From the NCBI GenBank assembly GCA_020284085.1, contig JACEVL010000082.1, forward strand, positions 1,391,599-1,455,598: a stretch of 64,000 nucleotides of DNA, read 5' to 3'. The translations under genes and the position numbers were made by a program. The notes beneath the pieces were generated by a model, which made no database searches, was not told where the DNA came from, and saw only the letters and a program-made list of their open reading frames with translations. This document shows positions 12,103 through 22,500 of this stretch, in pieces (position 1 is the stretch's first letter; each line of letters opens with the position of its first letter). Source of the stretch: Aporrectodea caliginosa. Taxonomy: Eukaryota > Annelida > Clitellata > Crassiclitellata > Lumbricidae.

Positions 12103-14108
12103 TAGGGTGCTCCAAAATGTAATGTATTTCCCGAAAGTTCCAAAAAGTATTGCTCCAAGGCGATTTTCCCATTCCATTTATCACTTTGTTCAACTGTACC
12201 AATTTTCAGACCAATTGAAAAAGGTTAAGCCTTGCCCCCGGCACAAAAATGTTAAAATATGTGAAAATATGGGAATATGCTTTAAAATCGGCAATATCAT
12301 GGAGAAAAAACGTAATTATTTTCATGATGATTAGCTTCTTTTGTGAACTATTGTGTGCAGAGGTGTAGTATTGGTACTTGTACTTGTACTCAAGTGCAAC
12401 TTGAGTACAGTCAGTACTTGAACTTGTACTGGAGACCTAAGTACTTGAGATCTAAGTACTTAGACACAAATGACATTTCTACAGGCACTCGGATACTTTA
12501 CCAGTTAGCTTTGTCTTTCCTTTAAGTCATTAATTCTTACGTTCTGGATATTGAATATTCTGGCAGTTATGTATGGACCGCATCTTGATCAGAATTTCTT
12601 CCGGTTTTCTTGCTAAAATAGAGGCCACGGACGGTGATAATGCTAACAATAAATATACTAATATTCCTAGAGCTGTTAAGTTTGGTTATGAATTATGATA
12701 ATTTCACTCTCAAGGGAAATGCTACTTCTGCTAAGTGCAAGTTTTGTAGTGAGAAAACTATAATTCAGAAAACAACTGGCACAACATCAAACTTTGTTAA
12801 ACACTTGCAAAAACTCCAGACGGAGAGGTGAGCAGTGAGTAACAAACCATTTGAACTCTATCGAGTAATGCAAATGTAAGTCGTCGAACTTTCTCAGCAC
12901 CATACGAAAGCTGCGATAAGGAAACCAGCTCATTCACCGAAGTAGTGCATTTTATGAATTGTATTATAGTAAGAAACCATTGAACCTATGGCTTATACAT
13001 GGAATTCATGTGTGAATGAATTATGAAAATTGTGAGTTTTCTATGTTCCTCTGTGTTCTATGTTCCTCTCGAAAGAGTCTTCCGCTGTGTGGAAGGAAAC
13101 ATTGTAATCTGTATCAAAACGCGCTTAGTTAGGCCACTTAGGTAGTCATTTGCGAATCATTTTTATGTTTTACGTAAAACGCTAATTAAGGCATTTTCTT
13201 TGTGTTGCTCAAATTGTCAAAGACTGCCTACAACTAGTATGTTCTTATTTAATGTGTGCAGATATGATTATATCTTATGTGAATGAGACACATGCTTTGT
13301 TGTGGGCCCACATCAAGTTTCTTTGGCAGGGGTGGAGCAGGTGCTACACCAACGTCTCATTTTGGCACGATAATCACAAATACGGTTGCATCAACCGAAA
13401 CTGCAGACCTCATGTATCAAAAAGTCTAAGCTATTTGGTCACTACTGTACACGATCTTCTGTGAAACCGAGCACCTTATCATCACAAGTGACAACCTGAT
13501 TGAATATCAGAGGCCATGATGACTTTGATGAAATTGATTGTTTGGACGTTTGGAATGCAGCAAAACTGTTGACAAACCAGCGTTTGGAGTTGTTGTGAGT
13601 GTGCCTGCATGTAGCGCTCCGTTTCAAAGTGTGTTTAGTTTAATATTAAAACAGTTTCGATTGAATCTGAGTGACAAGATGCTCACTATATTTCTAAAAA
13701 AAGCAAAATTAAAATTAGTGTATGTGGCAATACACCATTGCTTTGTCAAGGAAGTAAATCCTTGTTCTTGCAGTAGCCATGTGTACTTGTACTCGTACTT
13801 GTACTTGATACTTAAGTATTTGTACAGGTACTTAAGACCTCAGTACTTGTATTTGTACTTGCAACCTTTCATGTTCCAGTCAAAAAATATGAAACATATT
13901 AGTTTTTTCATATATACTTAAATACCGGTAATTTATGTTTTCAACAGAAAAATCGCGAATATTGTTAAAACTTCATCGTGCTGGGGGCAAGGCTTAGCCT
14001 TAATGTAAAAGCCTAAAATTTGGATTTTTAGACTCATCTGCATGAGACGCATGGGAAAATGTCCTTGGAGCAAAGATATTTCAACTTTTATTTTTCTGGA
14101 GCACCCTA
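12103..14108. mobile_element. hAT-superfamily element with perfect 8-bp target duplication
   Basis: A 2,006-bp element flanked by ATACCCAT on both sides (12095-12102 and 14109-14116). Its ends are inverted repeats beginning TAGGGTGCTCCA; similarity extends imperfectly for ~150 bp inward, including shared words TTGCTCCAAGG and AAGCCTTGCCCCC. Eight-base duplications and this terminus style are hAT hallmarks. The interior carries a BED-type zinc-finger remnant (12634-12831) but no full transposase. Two clusters of TACTTG-type subterminal repeats (12370-12460 and 13785-13865) may be transposase-binding repeats of this element or of a second, nested hAT whose 5' end would be CAGAGGTGTAG at 12358. 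Confidence 0.9.
12634..12831 (+). pseudogene. BED-type zinc-finger remnant of a hAT transposase
   Basis: The frame contains ATSAKCKFCSEKTIIQKTTG followed by TTSNFVKHLQKLQ. This matches the BED-finger layout of hAT transposases: C-x2-C, then a G-T-T-S-N-F/L-x2-H-L signature. The final zinc-binding His expected after KHL is not evident. The frame stops at 12830 within GAGAGGTGAGC, which fits a splice donor, so this may be the end of a former exon. BED fingers bind DNA at the element's ends. No catalytic domain follows in an open frame, so it is a relic. Confidence 0.65.
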
Positions 14109-14159
14109 ATACCCATGTGATCGTCTTGCAGGCTTAAGCATATCCATCATCAAATTAGC

Positions 14160-14625
14160 ACATGCAGCTCATGCTTCAACAGTGTAATATAATTACATCT
14201 AATTTCTAGTGCATCTAAATCCAAGTCATACAGTGTTTTGGATAGGCATGCATTTAAAAAATTGCAAATCCCTAAGTAGCCTACAACTGGCTTTCGGATT
14301 AGCGATCTGCATTTTAAACTGCTATGGATTAAACTGCTATGAAACAAAGACTATTTGGTATTTATAAAATCAATTCACGTTCTTGAAATAAATAACATTA
14401 ACTTTAATTGTGATAAATTGGATATTATTATAAATAGTAGGCCTATCGCGATGGCTGAAGCTACTAAAAGCAAACTCGAGGAAAAGCAGTTTTGATATAA
14501 AAACAGATGGCACCAGGACTCCTTAAATCTATAAGTACAGGATGCACTCTTCCTGTTACGTTGACTAAAGTTTTAGCAAATTGAAAATAATTAAAATTAA
14601 TTACTTGTGACACGCCGTGGAGGGG
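14160..14625 (+). pseudogene. hAT transposase fragment, copy 1
   Basis: This segment aligns by eye with 21060-21460: shared words include ATTGCAAAT, ACTGGCTTTCGGATT/AGTGGCTTTCGAATT, AATAAATAACATTAACTTTAA, GATGGCTGAAGCTACTAAA and CAGATGGCACCAGGACT. The second copy continues into a hAT C-terminal dimerisation region, so this one is a shortened relative that ends near 14625. It contains several stops and is not coding now. Confidence 0.65.
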
Positions 14626-14627
14626 GG

Positions 14628-14790
14628 TTTGTGGTAAATGGTAACACTTTGGCACGAAGAGTAGAAGATCAGCATGGACGCGGGATCAATTCCAGCTACC
14701 CTCCAAAGGTCGACTCAGCCTTTCATTCGCCATAATATTTATGGCGTTCGTAGAATGAGCAGTAGGACGTAATGGGCGCCGTGCATGGCT
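14628..14790 (+). mobile_element. Possible tRNA-derived SINE head
   Basis: The sequence GTTTGTGGTAAATGGTAACA could be a box A region and GGGATCAATTCC a box B, spaced about 50 bp apart as in tRNA-derived SINEs, followed by CTCAGCCTTTCATTC. Only one copy is present in the window, so the call is weak. Confidence 0.3.
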
Positions 14791-15224
14791 GCTAAACAGT
14801 TAAATTTGATTTATTTAATAACTTGTGATAATCCGTTCATACTATGAATTGTAATCATACTGCGGTGTGTCAGTTTGAAATAATAAACGAAGATTATTAT
14901 ATTTATAATTGTGTCTTATAGTCAGCAATTCGCTTACTAAAGGCTTATGGCGTTCTTGGAAATTGAACGTAGGCCCTGTTTTCTAGTTTTTATATTAATT
15001 CTAATTCTAATTTCAATTAATGCCTGGTTTGCTAGTATTGTCTGTAGTCAAACTCAAACACGATTCAAACTGCATCCTAACAACGAGTGACAGCTGATGC
15101 CAATCAGCACTGAAATAATAAAGCAATTTGTTCAGATGACAGCCTAAGATGCTAGAATTACAGTGTGGAAATTCTAACTATTTCAAAAGTTCGTTCTCCC
15201 ATTTGACCCCCTCATTAACCTTTG

Positions 15225-15365
15225 GATCCGTCACTGGCGCCGACCACGCCGCGCCGCGCCGCCGCCGCCGCCGAATTTTTTGGGTCGGCGGCGCGCCGCC
15301 GCCGCCGACCACAAATGACCGGCGCGCCGCCGCCGGCAGTATGAAGTCGGCGCAGAGCCCTACCA
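15225..15365. repeat. CGCCGCCG-rich block (partner of 10920-11150)
   Basis: GC-rich block with GCCGCGCCGCGCCGCCGCCG and GGCGGCGCGCCGCC words and an edge at GGCGCAGAGCCCT. Base composition is abruptly different from the AT-rich flanks. See the block at 10920 for the comparison. Confidence 0.6.
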
Positions 15366-15659
15366 CCACCATCACCCGAAACTTAGAGGTCACATTGAAG
15401 TCGTGCTCAATGGCTATGCCCGTTTATATAGATCAAGCCAGCGATTACTTTTTCCGCTGTACGAGCGTTATTGGATTGATCAACTTCTTGTACTTAATCA
15501 ACTTTGACATCGTCCATATTAGTCTGTAAAGAAGCATTTTCGAGAGGTACCTAGAATGCGCTAGAAAAATGTTCAATTATTTTATATTATGTGCATACAT
15601 GCAAGCGCTTTTGTGAGGCACAAAAAATGCGCTATGCTAAATGTTCTGGTGTTACAATG

Positions 15660-16430
15660 TACATACATAATGTCCTACATACATGGAGAAAGTCTAAACC
15701 AATTACCCGTGCACAAGGGGAGTTCAAGGTTCATCATTTGGAATAGGTTTTCCTGGGACTTGTGCGATATAAAAACGTTCGAATCATCAGCAAATAACTC
15801 AAAGTGCAATAAAGAAGAAACATGGGATAACGGGTAGGTCATTATTATAAAGTAAAAATAATAGCGGCCCCATAATGGCGCCTTGGGGAACACCAAATTC
15901 AATAAGGCGAAGTTTCGACGCTTTAATATTGCATTGGACGAGTCGTTGTCAATTATCCAGATAATTTTTGAACCAAATCCTCGAGTGCCATTATTATCTA
16001 ATTTCCTTAAAAGGAGTTTATGATCTACGGAATCAAACGCTTTTGATAGATCAAGGAATATTCAAATAGAATACTTGTTGTTTTCAATGGCTTGCGATAT
16101 TTATCTAGGATATTCAAGAGAGACATGGCAGTTGAATGTCCAGTTTGAATTCCATGGTGGTTTGAATATAGGATTTTCATTTTAGTAATGCAATCGTACA
16201 ATCTATTAAACATAGCTCTTTCAATTAGCTTAGAAAATAAGGCAAAACGGACATGGGCCTATAATTGCCTAGCTCGGATTTATTGCCCTGTTTAAAATTG
16301 GTGTGATTTCGGCTATTTTCAACGCAGGCGGCATTATTCCAGTGGGAAGGTAAACACGTTCCAATCACCAGCAAATAACTCAAAGTGCAATAAAAAAAGA
16401 AACATGGGTATAGGATCATTTATATAAATT
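15660..16430 (-). pseudogene. LINE reverse-transcriptase fragment (jockey/CR1-like)
   Basis: Read on the minus strand from 16430, the fragment gives in order: G-N-Y-R-P (fingers region, motif 1) near 16250, F-N-R-L-Y-D-C-I, H-G-I-Q-T-G-H-S-T-A (motif 2a region) near 16150, a frameshifted L-D-L-S-K-A-F-D catalytic motif A near 16040, and E-L-F-A-D-D-S (motif C, the catalytic Asp pair) at 15781-15800. Several frameshifts and stops separate these pieces. The order and spacing are those of a non-LTR reverse transcriptase, which copies its own RNA into DNA at a nicked target. Dead copy, 5' and 3' truncated. Confidence 0.8.
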
Positions 16431-16455
16431 AAAGAAACGTTCGAATCATCAGCAT
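16365..16455 (-). repeat. Duplicated piece of the adjacent LINE
   Basis: The stretch CAGCAAATAACTCAAAGTGC, then AATAAA and AAACATGGG, repeats 15788-15830 of the same LINE. It ends with ACGTTCGAATCATCAG, which belongs just before that region in the original. It is a local rearranged duplication rather than a new insertion. Confidence 0.7.
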
Positions 16456-16750
16456 GGGGCCCGATAGCGCATGGGGCCCGATAGCGCATGGTGGGCCCGA
16501 TAGCGCATTGGATAACACACTGGCACAGAGAGCAAGAGGTACCGAGATAGAGATCCGTAGGCGAACATGCTTTGTAGGCTGCTATTAGCGCCGTGTATTG
16601 CAGGCTGTCTGTTCTGTTAGCAGTTAAGATTTATGTCTTCTGTCATTTGTGTTCTTGTGAATTGTTTCAATTGCATAACTGTACACTGTAACCGGTTGCG
16701 GTTTGTCAACCGGATTGTTTCGATAAAGAATATTATTATTAATAATAATA
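16453..16750 (+). mobile_element. SINE-B copy 2 with a triplicated 5' end
   Basis: The body and tail match the copy at 10121-10378 (opposite strand): AGAGGTACCGAGATAGAGAT, AGGCTGTCTGTTCTGTTAG, CCGGTTGCGGTTTGTCAACC, then ATTGTTTCGATAAAGAATATT and an ATT tail. The first 16-18 bases (GGGCCCGATAGCGCATGG) occur three times in tandem at 16458-16507. Confidence 0.88.
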
Positions 16751-16754
16751 ACTC

Positions 16755-16935
16755 AAAAATACACACATACCTACATGCATACATACATATATATGTCATA
16801 CAAACATACGTGCATACACACATATACATACATGCATACACACATACATAAATCCCAACTTACATACATACATACATACCTACATATCCACATGTATACA
16901 ATTACATTCGCATATATATATACACATGTAGCCTA
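16755..16935. repeat. Degenerate (CATA)n/(TACA)n microsatellite
   Basis: CATA, CATG and CACA tetramers with many substitutions, directly after the SINE-B tail, grading into TATACACATG. Confidence 0.85.
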
Positions 16936-16939
16936 CGTG

Positions 16940-18375
16940 TACAGCTGCATACATGTATATATTAGACGAGTGTCCGACTATATATATGTCCCAGAAGCCG
17001 TCTTGCCGAGCGCTGTTTCCGATAATATGTCGATTTCATTTTTCGATGCACAGCACAGAAGGTAGGCGTCAATCCTCAGATTCGACGACAGATTCTTTAT
17101 CAACGAGCAGAGACCATATGTGCAAGACAGATTGGTGCTTTTCACAATCACAATGCATAGAGCATAATGAACACATGTGCAGAACCATGGCGTTTATATC
17201 AGACACACATGCGCAGAGAAATGTAAACGGCATATAATGCGTCTAAAGCTATTGCCATTGCTTTAGACAGACCTAAAGATTAATGTAAACTAACCATAGT
17301 ATAGATAGAGCGATCTGTTATGGTACCCACATTTATTACCAATCGGAACACACAATGCGATTCAATGTGATATGATACCACGCAAAGCAATAAAATGCAG
17401 TACAATGCAGGCAACTAAGTTGCAATACAATACAATAAAATCCCAATCGTGTTAAAACGTTACAGAAAATAAATGCGTGTGGTATGATAAAACACACAAT
17501 CGTCTAAGGGCGTCGTATACGCTGTTCAGAGTAGGGGATCGAGCCAGTGGTCGGTTCAGAAGTTTTGTAAGGTGGCCAAGCAAGCATGGTCATATGAACT
17601 TTCGCCGGGTAAACTGAATATCGTTTTTAGTCATCGGAACTTCTTGTATACGGTGCTGTTTGACCTGAAACTGACGGCTTTTATTCTCGTCACAGTTCTT
17701 TCCAGGTTTCGAGTCGAAAACGACACTTAAGATTAGCCATAACCAAAATTAGGCACACACAAAATTATGTTGGGTGTCACTGTGTGAGAAGTATGGAGGG
17801 GCGCCTCTCATCTCGATTGCGGTTTACTGGCCCCGACTCTGGCCGCCTCTCCTGCCGATGTCTCTACCCACACCCCACACCCACACTTGTGCTCCTATGA
17901 CCATATACTATAGCTCACACTGAACAGCTGGCTTCGGGCTTCAAGCAACCTGTTTCTGCCATCGTTTCAAGACAATCCTTATCAGCCTTTTTAAGACATG
18001 TATATCCAAAGTTATGATTATCTTAGATGAAAATTTCCAGCAGATGCGCAGCATTTACGAAAATAGCGCAGTAATGAAATAATGAAATAAAAATCAAAGG
18101 CAATTGCTCTACTTGCTGCAACTGCTTTCCGACAGAATGAACAGGAGCTTGACAGATTAGGTTGCTCTCTTCACTGACAATCGTGACTTACATGTAGATG
18201 CTTCCATTTAGTTTGTTTCCATCGATTACATACATACACAGATACATACATACATGCATACATATAGATACATACATACATACATGATACTCCTCAACAG
18301 CACGATCGTCCAGATGAGAGAAAAACTGGATCGTGACTCGCATAATATGTATATCTTTATGAACACGATCGTCTC
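16940..18375. other. No recognisable gene
   Basis: About 1.4 kb of mixed sequence. Small frames at 16953-17237 and 18188-18463 show no domain. Includes a CATACATA patch at 18225-18290 and many CAATACAATACAATAAAA words at 17390-17450. Confidence 0.5.
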
Positions 18376-18378
18376 TTA

Positions 18379-18480
18379 ATGAGCCAGTGGTTCTCAAAGC
18401 TTTTCGCCCCAAGAGCCACTTTAACGGAATCAAACTTACGGCCGACCACCTGTTGTATTCCACGACCGAAAGATTTTATC
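18379..18480 (+). mobile_element. Possible hAT terminus
   Basis: CCAGTGGTTCTCAAAGCTTT at 18378 followed by GCCCCAAGAGCCAC matches the terminus style of hAT elements with CAGTGGTTCTCAA ends. No matching inverted end is seen downstream before 18900, so it would be a fragment. Confidence 0.35.
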
Positions 18481-18909
18481 AGAAACGAGCAATGAACCCG
18501 TTAAGGTAAACAATTTTTCACTGCGACATAAACTGCCAATCATTGGCGTCGCCACGATTTAAAAAGTAGTACCGAAAAATGGGAAGTTAAGGGTCTGGGG
18601 GACGGAAGTTCCTGTCCCCCTCCTCACGCTGACGCTTTTTGCATATATTTACAGTTTCTCGTGCCATTTTTAGTCGTCTGAAATACACGTTTAAATGGAT
18701 TAAAAGTATTTTCTAGCTTTTAGCAGAAAAAAATGGTTCGGCAAAAATATGTTGTTGCCGTACCACCTTAAAAAGTGATACAGCAAAAGCCGTATAGAGT
18801 ATGCCTATAGGCGGCGGCGCCACATGATGAACAATGATTTCACGAATTCTATAGAATAGGTTTAGTTCCATAGAAAAAACTCAAGGTTGAGTTATATTTA
18901 AGTGGAAAC

Positions 18910-19302
18910 CAAAGCTCGAGGGTACGTACCATATGTATTCTATTTTTTGAAAGGTACGTACGTTTTTTAACGTACCCTATTTTAGGGTACGTAAACAATA
19001 CAAAAATACGTTAACCACGTCATTGCTCATTATAAGAATGTTCAATTTAATTTAAGCAAACAATCACAACCCAGTATACAGCGTAGTAAATTGCTGCAAT
19101 GCTATATTGTAGGTCTATGTTTATCCAGCAGACATTGCATTTAATGCACTAATGTCAGATTATACGTAGGCTATGGGTCACCGAGTAAACCATAAATAAA
19201 ATTTTCGTGTATGATACGTACCATACTCGTATTCTATATTTTGAAAGGCACGTACGTATTTTAACGTATTCTATTTTAGGGTACGCGTACCCTCGAGCTC
19301 TG
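18910..19302. mobile_element. hAT-type MITE, 393 bp
   Basis: Inverted ends CAAAGCTCGAGGGTACG and CAGAGCTCGAGGGTACG (as read inward) are bounded by a perfect 8-bp duplication GTGGAAAC at 18902-18909 and 19303-19310. The interior has no coding capacity. It contains a direct repeat of a ~75-bp unit (TATTTTTTGAAAGGTACGTACG and TATATTTTGAAAGGCACGTACG, each followed by TATTTTAGGGTACG) next to each end. Movement would need an hAT transposase supplied in trans. Confidence 0.93.
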
Positions 19303-19439
19303 GTGGAAACACACAGTGTTATGCTGTCTACAGGGAGGGACGTTGCGCGGATATTGGGAGGAAATAGATTAGATTTAGTTCTATAGAAGAAATAGACTTG
19401 AATGCTATTTAACGACTTGATGCTGTATAGAGGGAATGA

Positions 19440-19592
19440 TGCGGGACACGCTATAGCCCATTGGTTGAGCGCTCACCTTGTAACGTGGGGAGTGAGGGTT
19501 CGATCCTCCATTGAGAACAATTACTGTGTAGGGACCATGAGCACTCACAAATGCTCAGCGTCATCGATTGATGCTTAATAAATGCATAATGT
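19440..19592 (+). mobile_element. SINE-C copy 1 (tRNA-derived SINE)
   Basis: Head with box A-like ATTGGTTGAGCGCTCACC and a strong box B, GAGGGTTCGATCCTC (19495-19509). The body CAATTACTGTGTAGGGACCA and TGAGCACTCACAAATGCTC resembles the minus-strand element at 38575-38795 and, less closely, the SINE-A body. It runs straight into the ATGT microsatellite. Confidence 0.8.
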
Positions 19593-20018
19593 ATGTATGT
19601 ATGTATGTATGTATGTATGTATGTATGTATGTATGTATGTATGTATGTATGTATGTATGTATGTATGTATGTATGTATGTATGTATGTATGTATGTATGT
19701 ATGTATGTATGTATGTATGTATGTATGTATGTATGTATGTATGTATGTATGTATGTATGTATGTATGTATGTATGTATGTATGTATGCATGTATGCATGT
19801 ATGCATGTATGTATGTATGTATGTATGCATGTATGCATGTATGCATGTATGCATGTATGCATTAATGCATGTATGCATGTATGCATGTATGCATGTATGC
19901 ATGTATGCATGTATGCATGTATGCATGTATGCATGTATGCATGTATGCATGTATGTATGTATGTATGTATGTATGTATGTACGTACGTACGTACGTACGT
20001 ACGTATGTATGTATGTAT
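19593..20018. repeat. (ATGT)n microsatellite, ~425 bp, with ATGC and ACGT variant blocks
   Basis: Pure ATGT to about 19785, then alternating GTAT/GCAT blocks (19786-19950), then ATGT and six ACGT units (19980-20003). Bounded by SINE-C on the left and the tail of a minus-strand SINE-A on the right. Every frame is open only because the repeat lacks stops. Confidence 0.95.
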
Positions 20019-20207
20019 GAGCACTTGTTATAGCGCCCCTTCAAGATTTCTACTCAGAGGCGCTCCCGACTACAGCGCGGACACTGAATCGGAGTTTCGC
20101 GCCTAGGCGCATGAGCAATTGTGAGTGAAGGACTTGCCCAGGGTCCCTACGCGGCGGCTTGAGGTGGATTCGAACCCGCAACCCTCCGGCTGCAAGGCAC
20201 CGAACAT
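20019..20207 (-). mobile_element. SINE-A copy 3, head truncated
   Basis: Minus-strand copy matching 5300-5477 closely, including the AGCGCC/GGGCGCT hairpin end and the word AAGTGCTC before the tail. It stops at the equivalent of TTCGGTGCC, so box A is missing while box B (GGGTTCGAATCC form) remains. This is the usual 5' truncation produced by target-primed reverse transcription. Confidence 0.88.
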
Positions 20208-20339
20208 AATAAGACAGTTTCCAAAAAGTCAAGAAATGACCGCGAGACCAAGACTGAGAACAAGCAAAACGGTTCCCAAGACCGAGAAGGAGATCTCAAA
20301 ACCTGCCTCGAGACGTCTCGAGATATTTATACTTAAATG

Positions 20340-20340
20340 A

Positions 20341-20408
<68 letters not shown>
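20340..20408. repeat. (TA)n microsatellite
   Basis: About 30 uninterrupted TA units, next to a patch with repeated GAGAC words (CGAGACCAAGACTGAGAACA, then CCTCGAGACGTCTCGAGA at 20303-20322, a near-perfect palindrome). Confidence 0.92.
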
Positions 20409-20409
<1 letters not shown>

Positions 20410-20419
20410 GAGACCATAC

Positions 20420-21055
20420 AACTCTGAGTAGAATGCAGCCAGAGACGCGACAGATGTTTGGAATGGTCGACAATCTACATTCAATTGTTTTATGCTTTCG
20501 AATCCCGTAATTTGAAAACAAATAGCATATCTCTGACACAAAGGCATCTGTGTGAAGATGGATGCTTCCGTATAATAACAATCCGTTCCATATTCATTTA
20601 TCATCATCTATTCATTTATTTATAAGGTGAATTTGTATGGCGACTATTTAAGACGAATGCTTATAGACCGCTGCCAGCCCAGGCCAGAGCTTTGTGAACG
20701 GCATCCCCAGACTCGTATAAAAGGTGTGCATTATATAGTAGGTTGCACACTATGGAGTCGTATTTCGAATGGCCTTCACCAGTAGAAAATGATTGTGACC
20801 GCGATTTCACCTGAAGCGACTATCGACTGAAGCTTTGTTCGTTATTATTAAATAATGGCGCTATAGTATTGGATTATATTAGAATAGATTGTAGTCCTTA
20901 GCCGATACAGGACGTCAATCTCTCTTTCTCTCTCTGTCTCTGTCTCTCTGTCTCTGTCTCTGTCTCTGTCTCAGTCTGTCTCAAACAAACGGCCTGTCAT
21001 GCAACAAGAACTTGTAGTACAGTATAATCACATTTCAGTGCAGTAGGCATCTATA
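20420..21055. other. No recognisable gene; CTCTGT repeat at 20925-20985
   Basis: No supported frame. A TATAAAAGG word lies at 20716-20724, but no gene start follows it. A (CTCTGT)n microsatellite occupies 20925-20985. Confidence 0.5.
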
Positions 21056-21059
21056 TACC

Positions 21060-21588
21060 CAAATCACAGCGTTTTGGATATTTAATCAATTGCAAATTGC
21101 AATTCTCTACAAGTGGCTTTCGAATTGGCGATCCGCAAATGGATTAGTGCTATGAGACGAAAACTATTTGGCATTAATAAAATCAATTCATGTTCCTGAA
21201 ATAAATGACATTAGCTTTAAATTGTGATAAATTTGATAGGCATATATGATTAAAAGCTGTATCGTGATGGCTGAAACTACTAAATGCAAACCCGTAGAAA
21301 AGCCGTTTTTTATAGAAAGGCAGATGGCACCAGGACTTCCTAATCTACATGCACTTTTATGAAATATATCTCACTCTTTCTGTTGCGTCGGCTAATGCGA
21401 AAAGAAGTTTTAGCAGATTGGAAATAATTAAGAATTACTTGCGATGCATCATGGCAAATGAACGACTGTCTGAACTGGCATTAATTATTAATATCGACCG
21501 AGAGAGAAAAATGGCTGAGAATATTGAATTTGAAGCAACTGTCATTCGCTCTGCACTGTTTTTCTCGTTGAAAACAATTCATATTTAA
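21060..21588 (+). pseudogene. hAT transposase C-terminal fragment, copy 2 (hATC dimerisation region)
   Basis: The frame 21349-21588 encodes 79 residues containing S-A-N-A-K-R-S-F-S-R-L-E-I-I-K-N-Y-L-R and then M-A-N-E-R-L-S-E-L-A. This is the conserved C-terminal dimerisation block of hAT transposases, where relatives show A-x-x-E-R-x-F-S-x-L-K-x-I-K-x-x-L-R and R-L-x-x-L-x-x-L. The Glu usually found before R-S-F-S is Lys here. Upstream bases 21060-21345 match the shorter copy at 14160 but contain stops. The catalytic core is absent, so this cannot encode a working transposase. Confidence 0.8.
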
Positions 21589-22074
21589 ATGCTTATTGAG
21601 TGCGTAAAAACATTTAATCCCGGAACATTTCGTCGCTACGAAACAGTTTTAAATAGGACAGTTATATAGGCCTAGTAGTGGTCTGTTACGCGTGGTATTA
21701 TTTCAAATAGACATGTAGCCTACTCTATCTTAAGTTAATCACCAACTTACTCTATAGAAGTGTAATAGGCTAGGACGTGGCGCGTATACAGAGACACCCT
21801 TGCCCTCTCTCCTACGCAAGAAATCCTGGATCCACAACTGGCGCTGATTACCATTTAAACATTTAAATTTAGGGTGCAGATTATTATATAAATGTCTTTA
21901 AAGCTTTGCAGGGAATAAGATTAGAATTGAGTGAGGCTAATTTTCCCCAATAACTTTAGTTGTTTAAACTAGTGTGTGACTGAACTCAGTAGTGGGCTTC
22001 TTAAGGGAACAATACACACTTCCGAAGGGGTAGTTTTCCCTCCCCACATCTTGAAACAGATTTACGGCCCTGCA

Positions 22075-22190
22075 CACACACGCACGCACACACACACACA
22101 TACACACACGCACACACACAAACTCTCTCAAACTCTATATATATAATATATATACAATTATACATATATAACTATATATACCTATATATA
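22075..22190. repeat. (CA)n and (TA)n microsatellites
   Basis: ACACACGCACGCACACACAC at 22077-22125 followed by TATATA-rich sequence. Confidence 0.85.
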
Positions 22191-22289
22191 AAAGATTCTT
22201 TGCATATGATTTGAGATGATTTTTGAAATGATCATGAAGTTGTAGGCTATGTTACTTGAAACGATTTTCGAAATGATTATGAAGTTATA

Positions 22290-22500
22290 TAGTACCAAGT
22301 TATGCATGTCATGTTGTGTTGAACTGGCCGCCTGGAAAAATTGTTTATGTGAGAGGGTGTATCGGGACTTTCGACCCATTTGGATCGCCCTTTTGACGCC
22401 AGCACTTGAAATGCTACACGTGGAACTGTCATAATTTGATTTGTCGGGTGTGTTGTGATTCGATAAACAGTTTCAATCAATTCAATCAATCAGTCAACCA
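22290..22500 (+). mobile_element. Retroelement 3' end with CAATCAAT-type tail
   Basis: A non-coding segment ends GATTCGATAAACAGTTTCAATC and then (AATC)n. The GATAAAC-plus-short-tandem-tail layout is that of several LINE/SINE 3' ends in this window. Another similar end, GGCGCTAAATAAATGTCTGG, lies at 22737-22757, and ATATAAATCCTCTGAATGAA with an (AATG)n tail at 22849-22890. Confidence 0.45.

Noticed and set aside
19440..19510. Functional tRNA gene
   Set aside because: Boxes A and B are present, but the acceptor stem does not close and the sequence continues into a SINE body. The same applies to the heads at 5266, 28043, 35512 and 38795.
20716..20724. TATA box TATAAAAGG as a promoter
   Set aside because: No initiator, open frame or transcript evidence follows; such words are frequent in AT-rich DNA.
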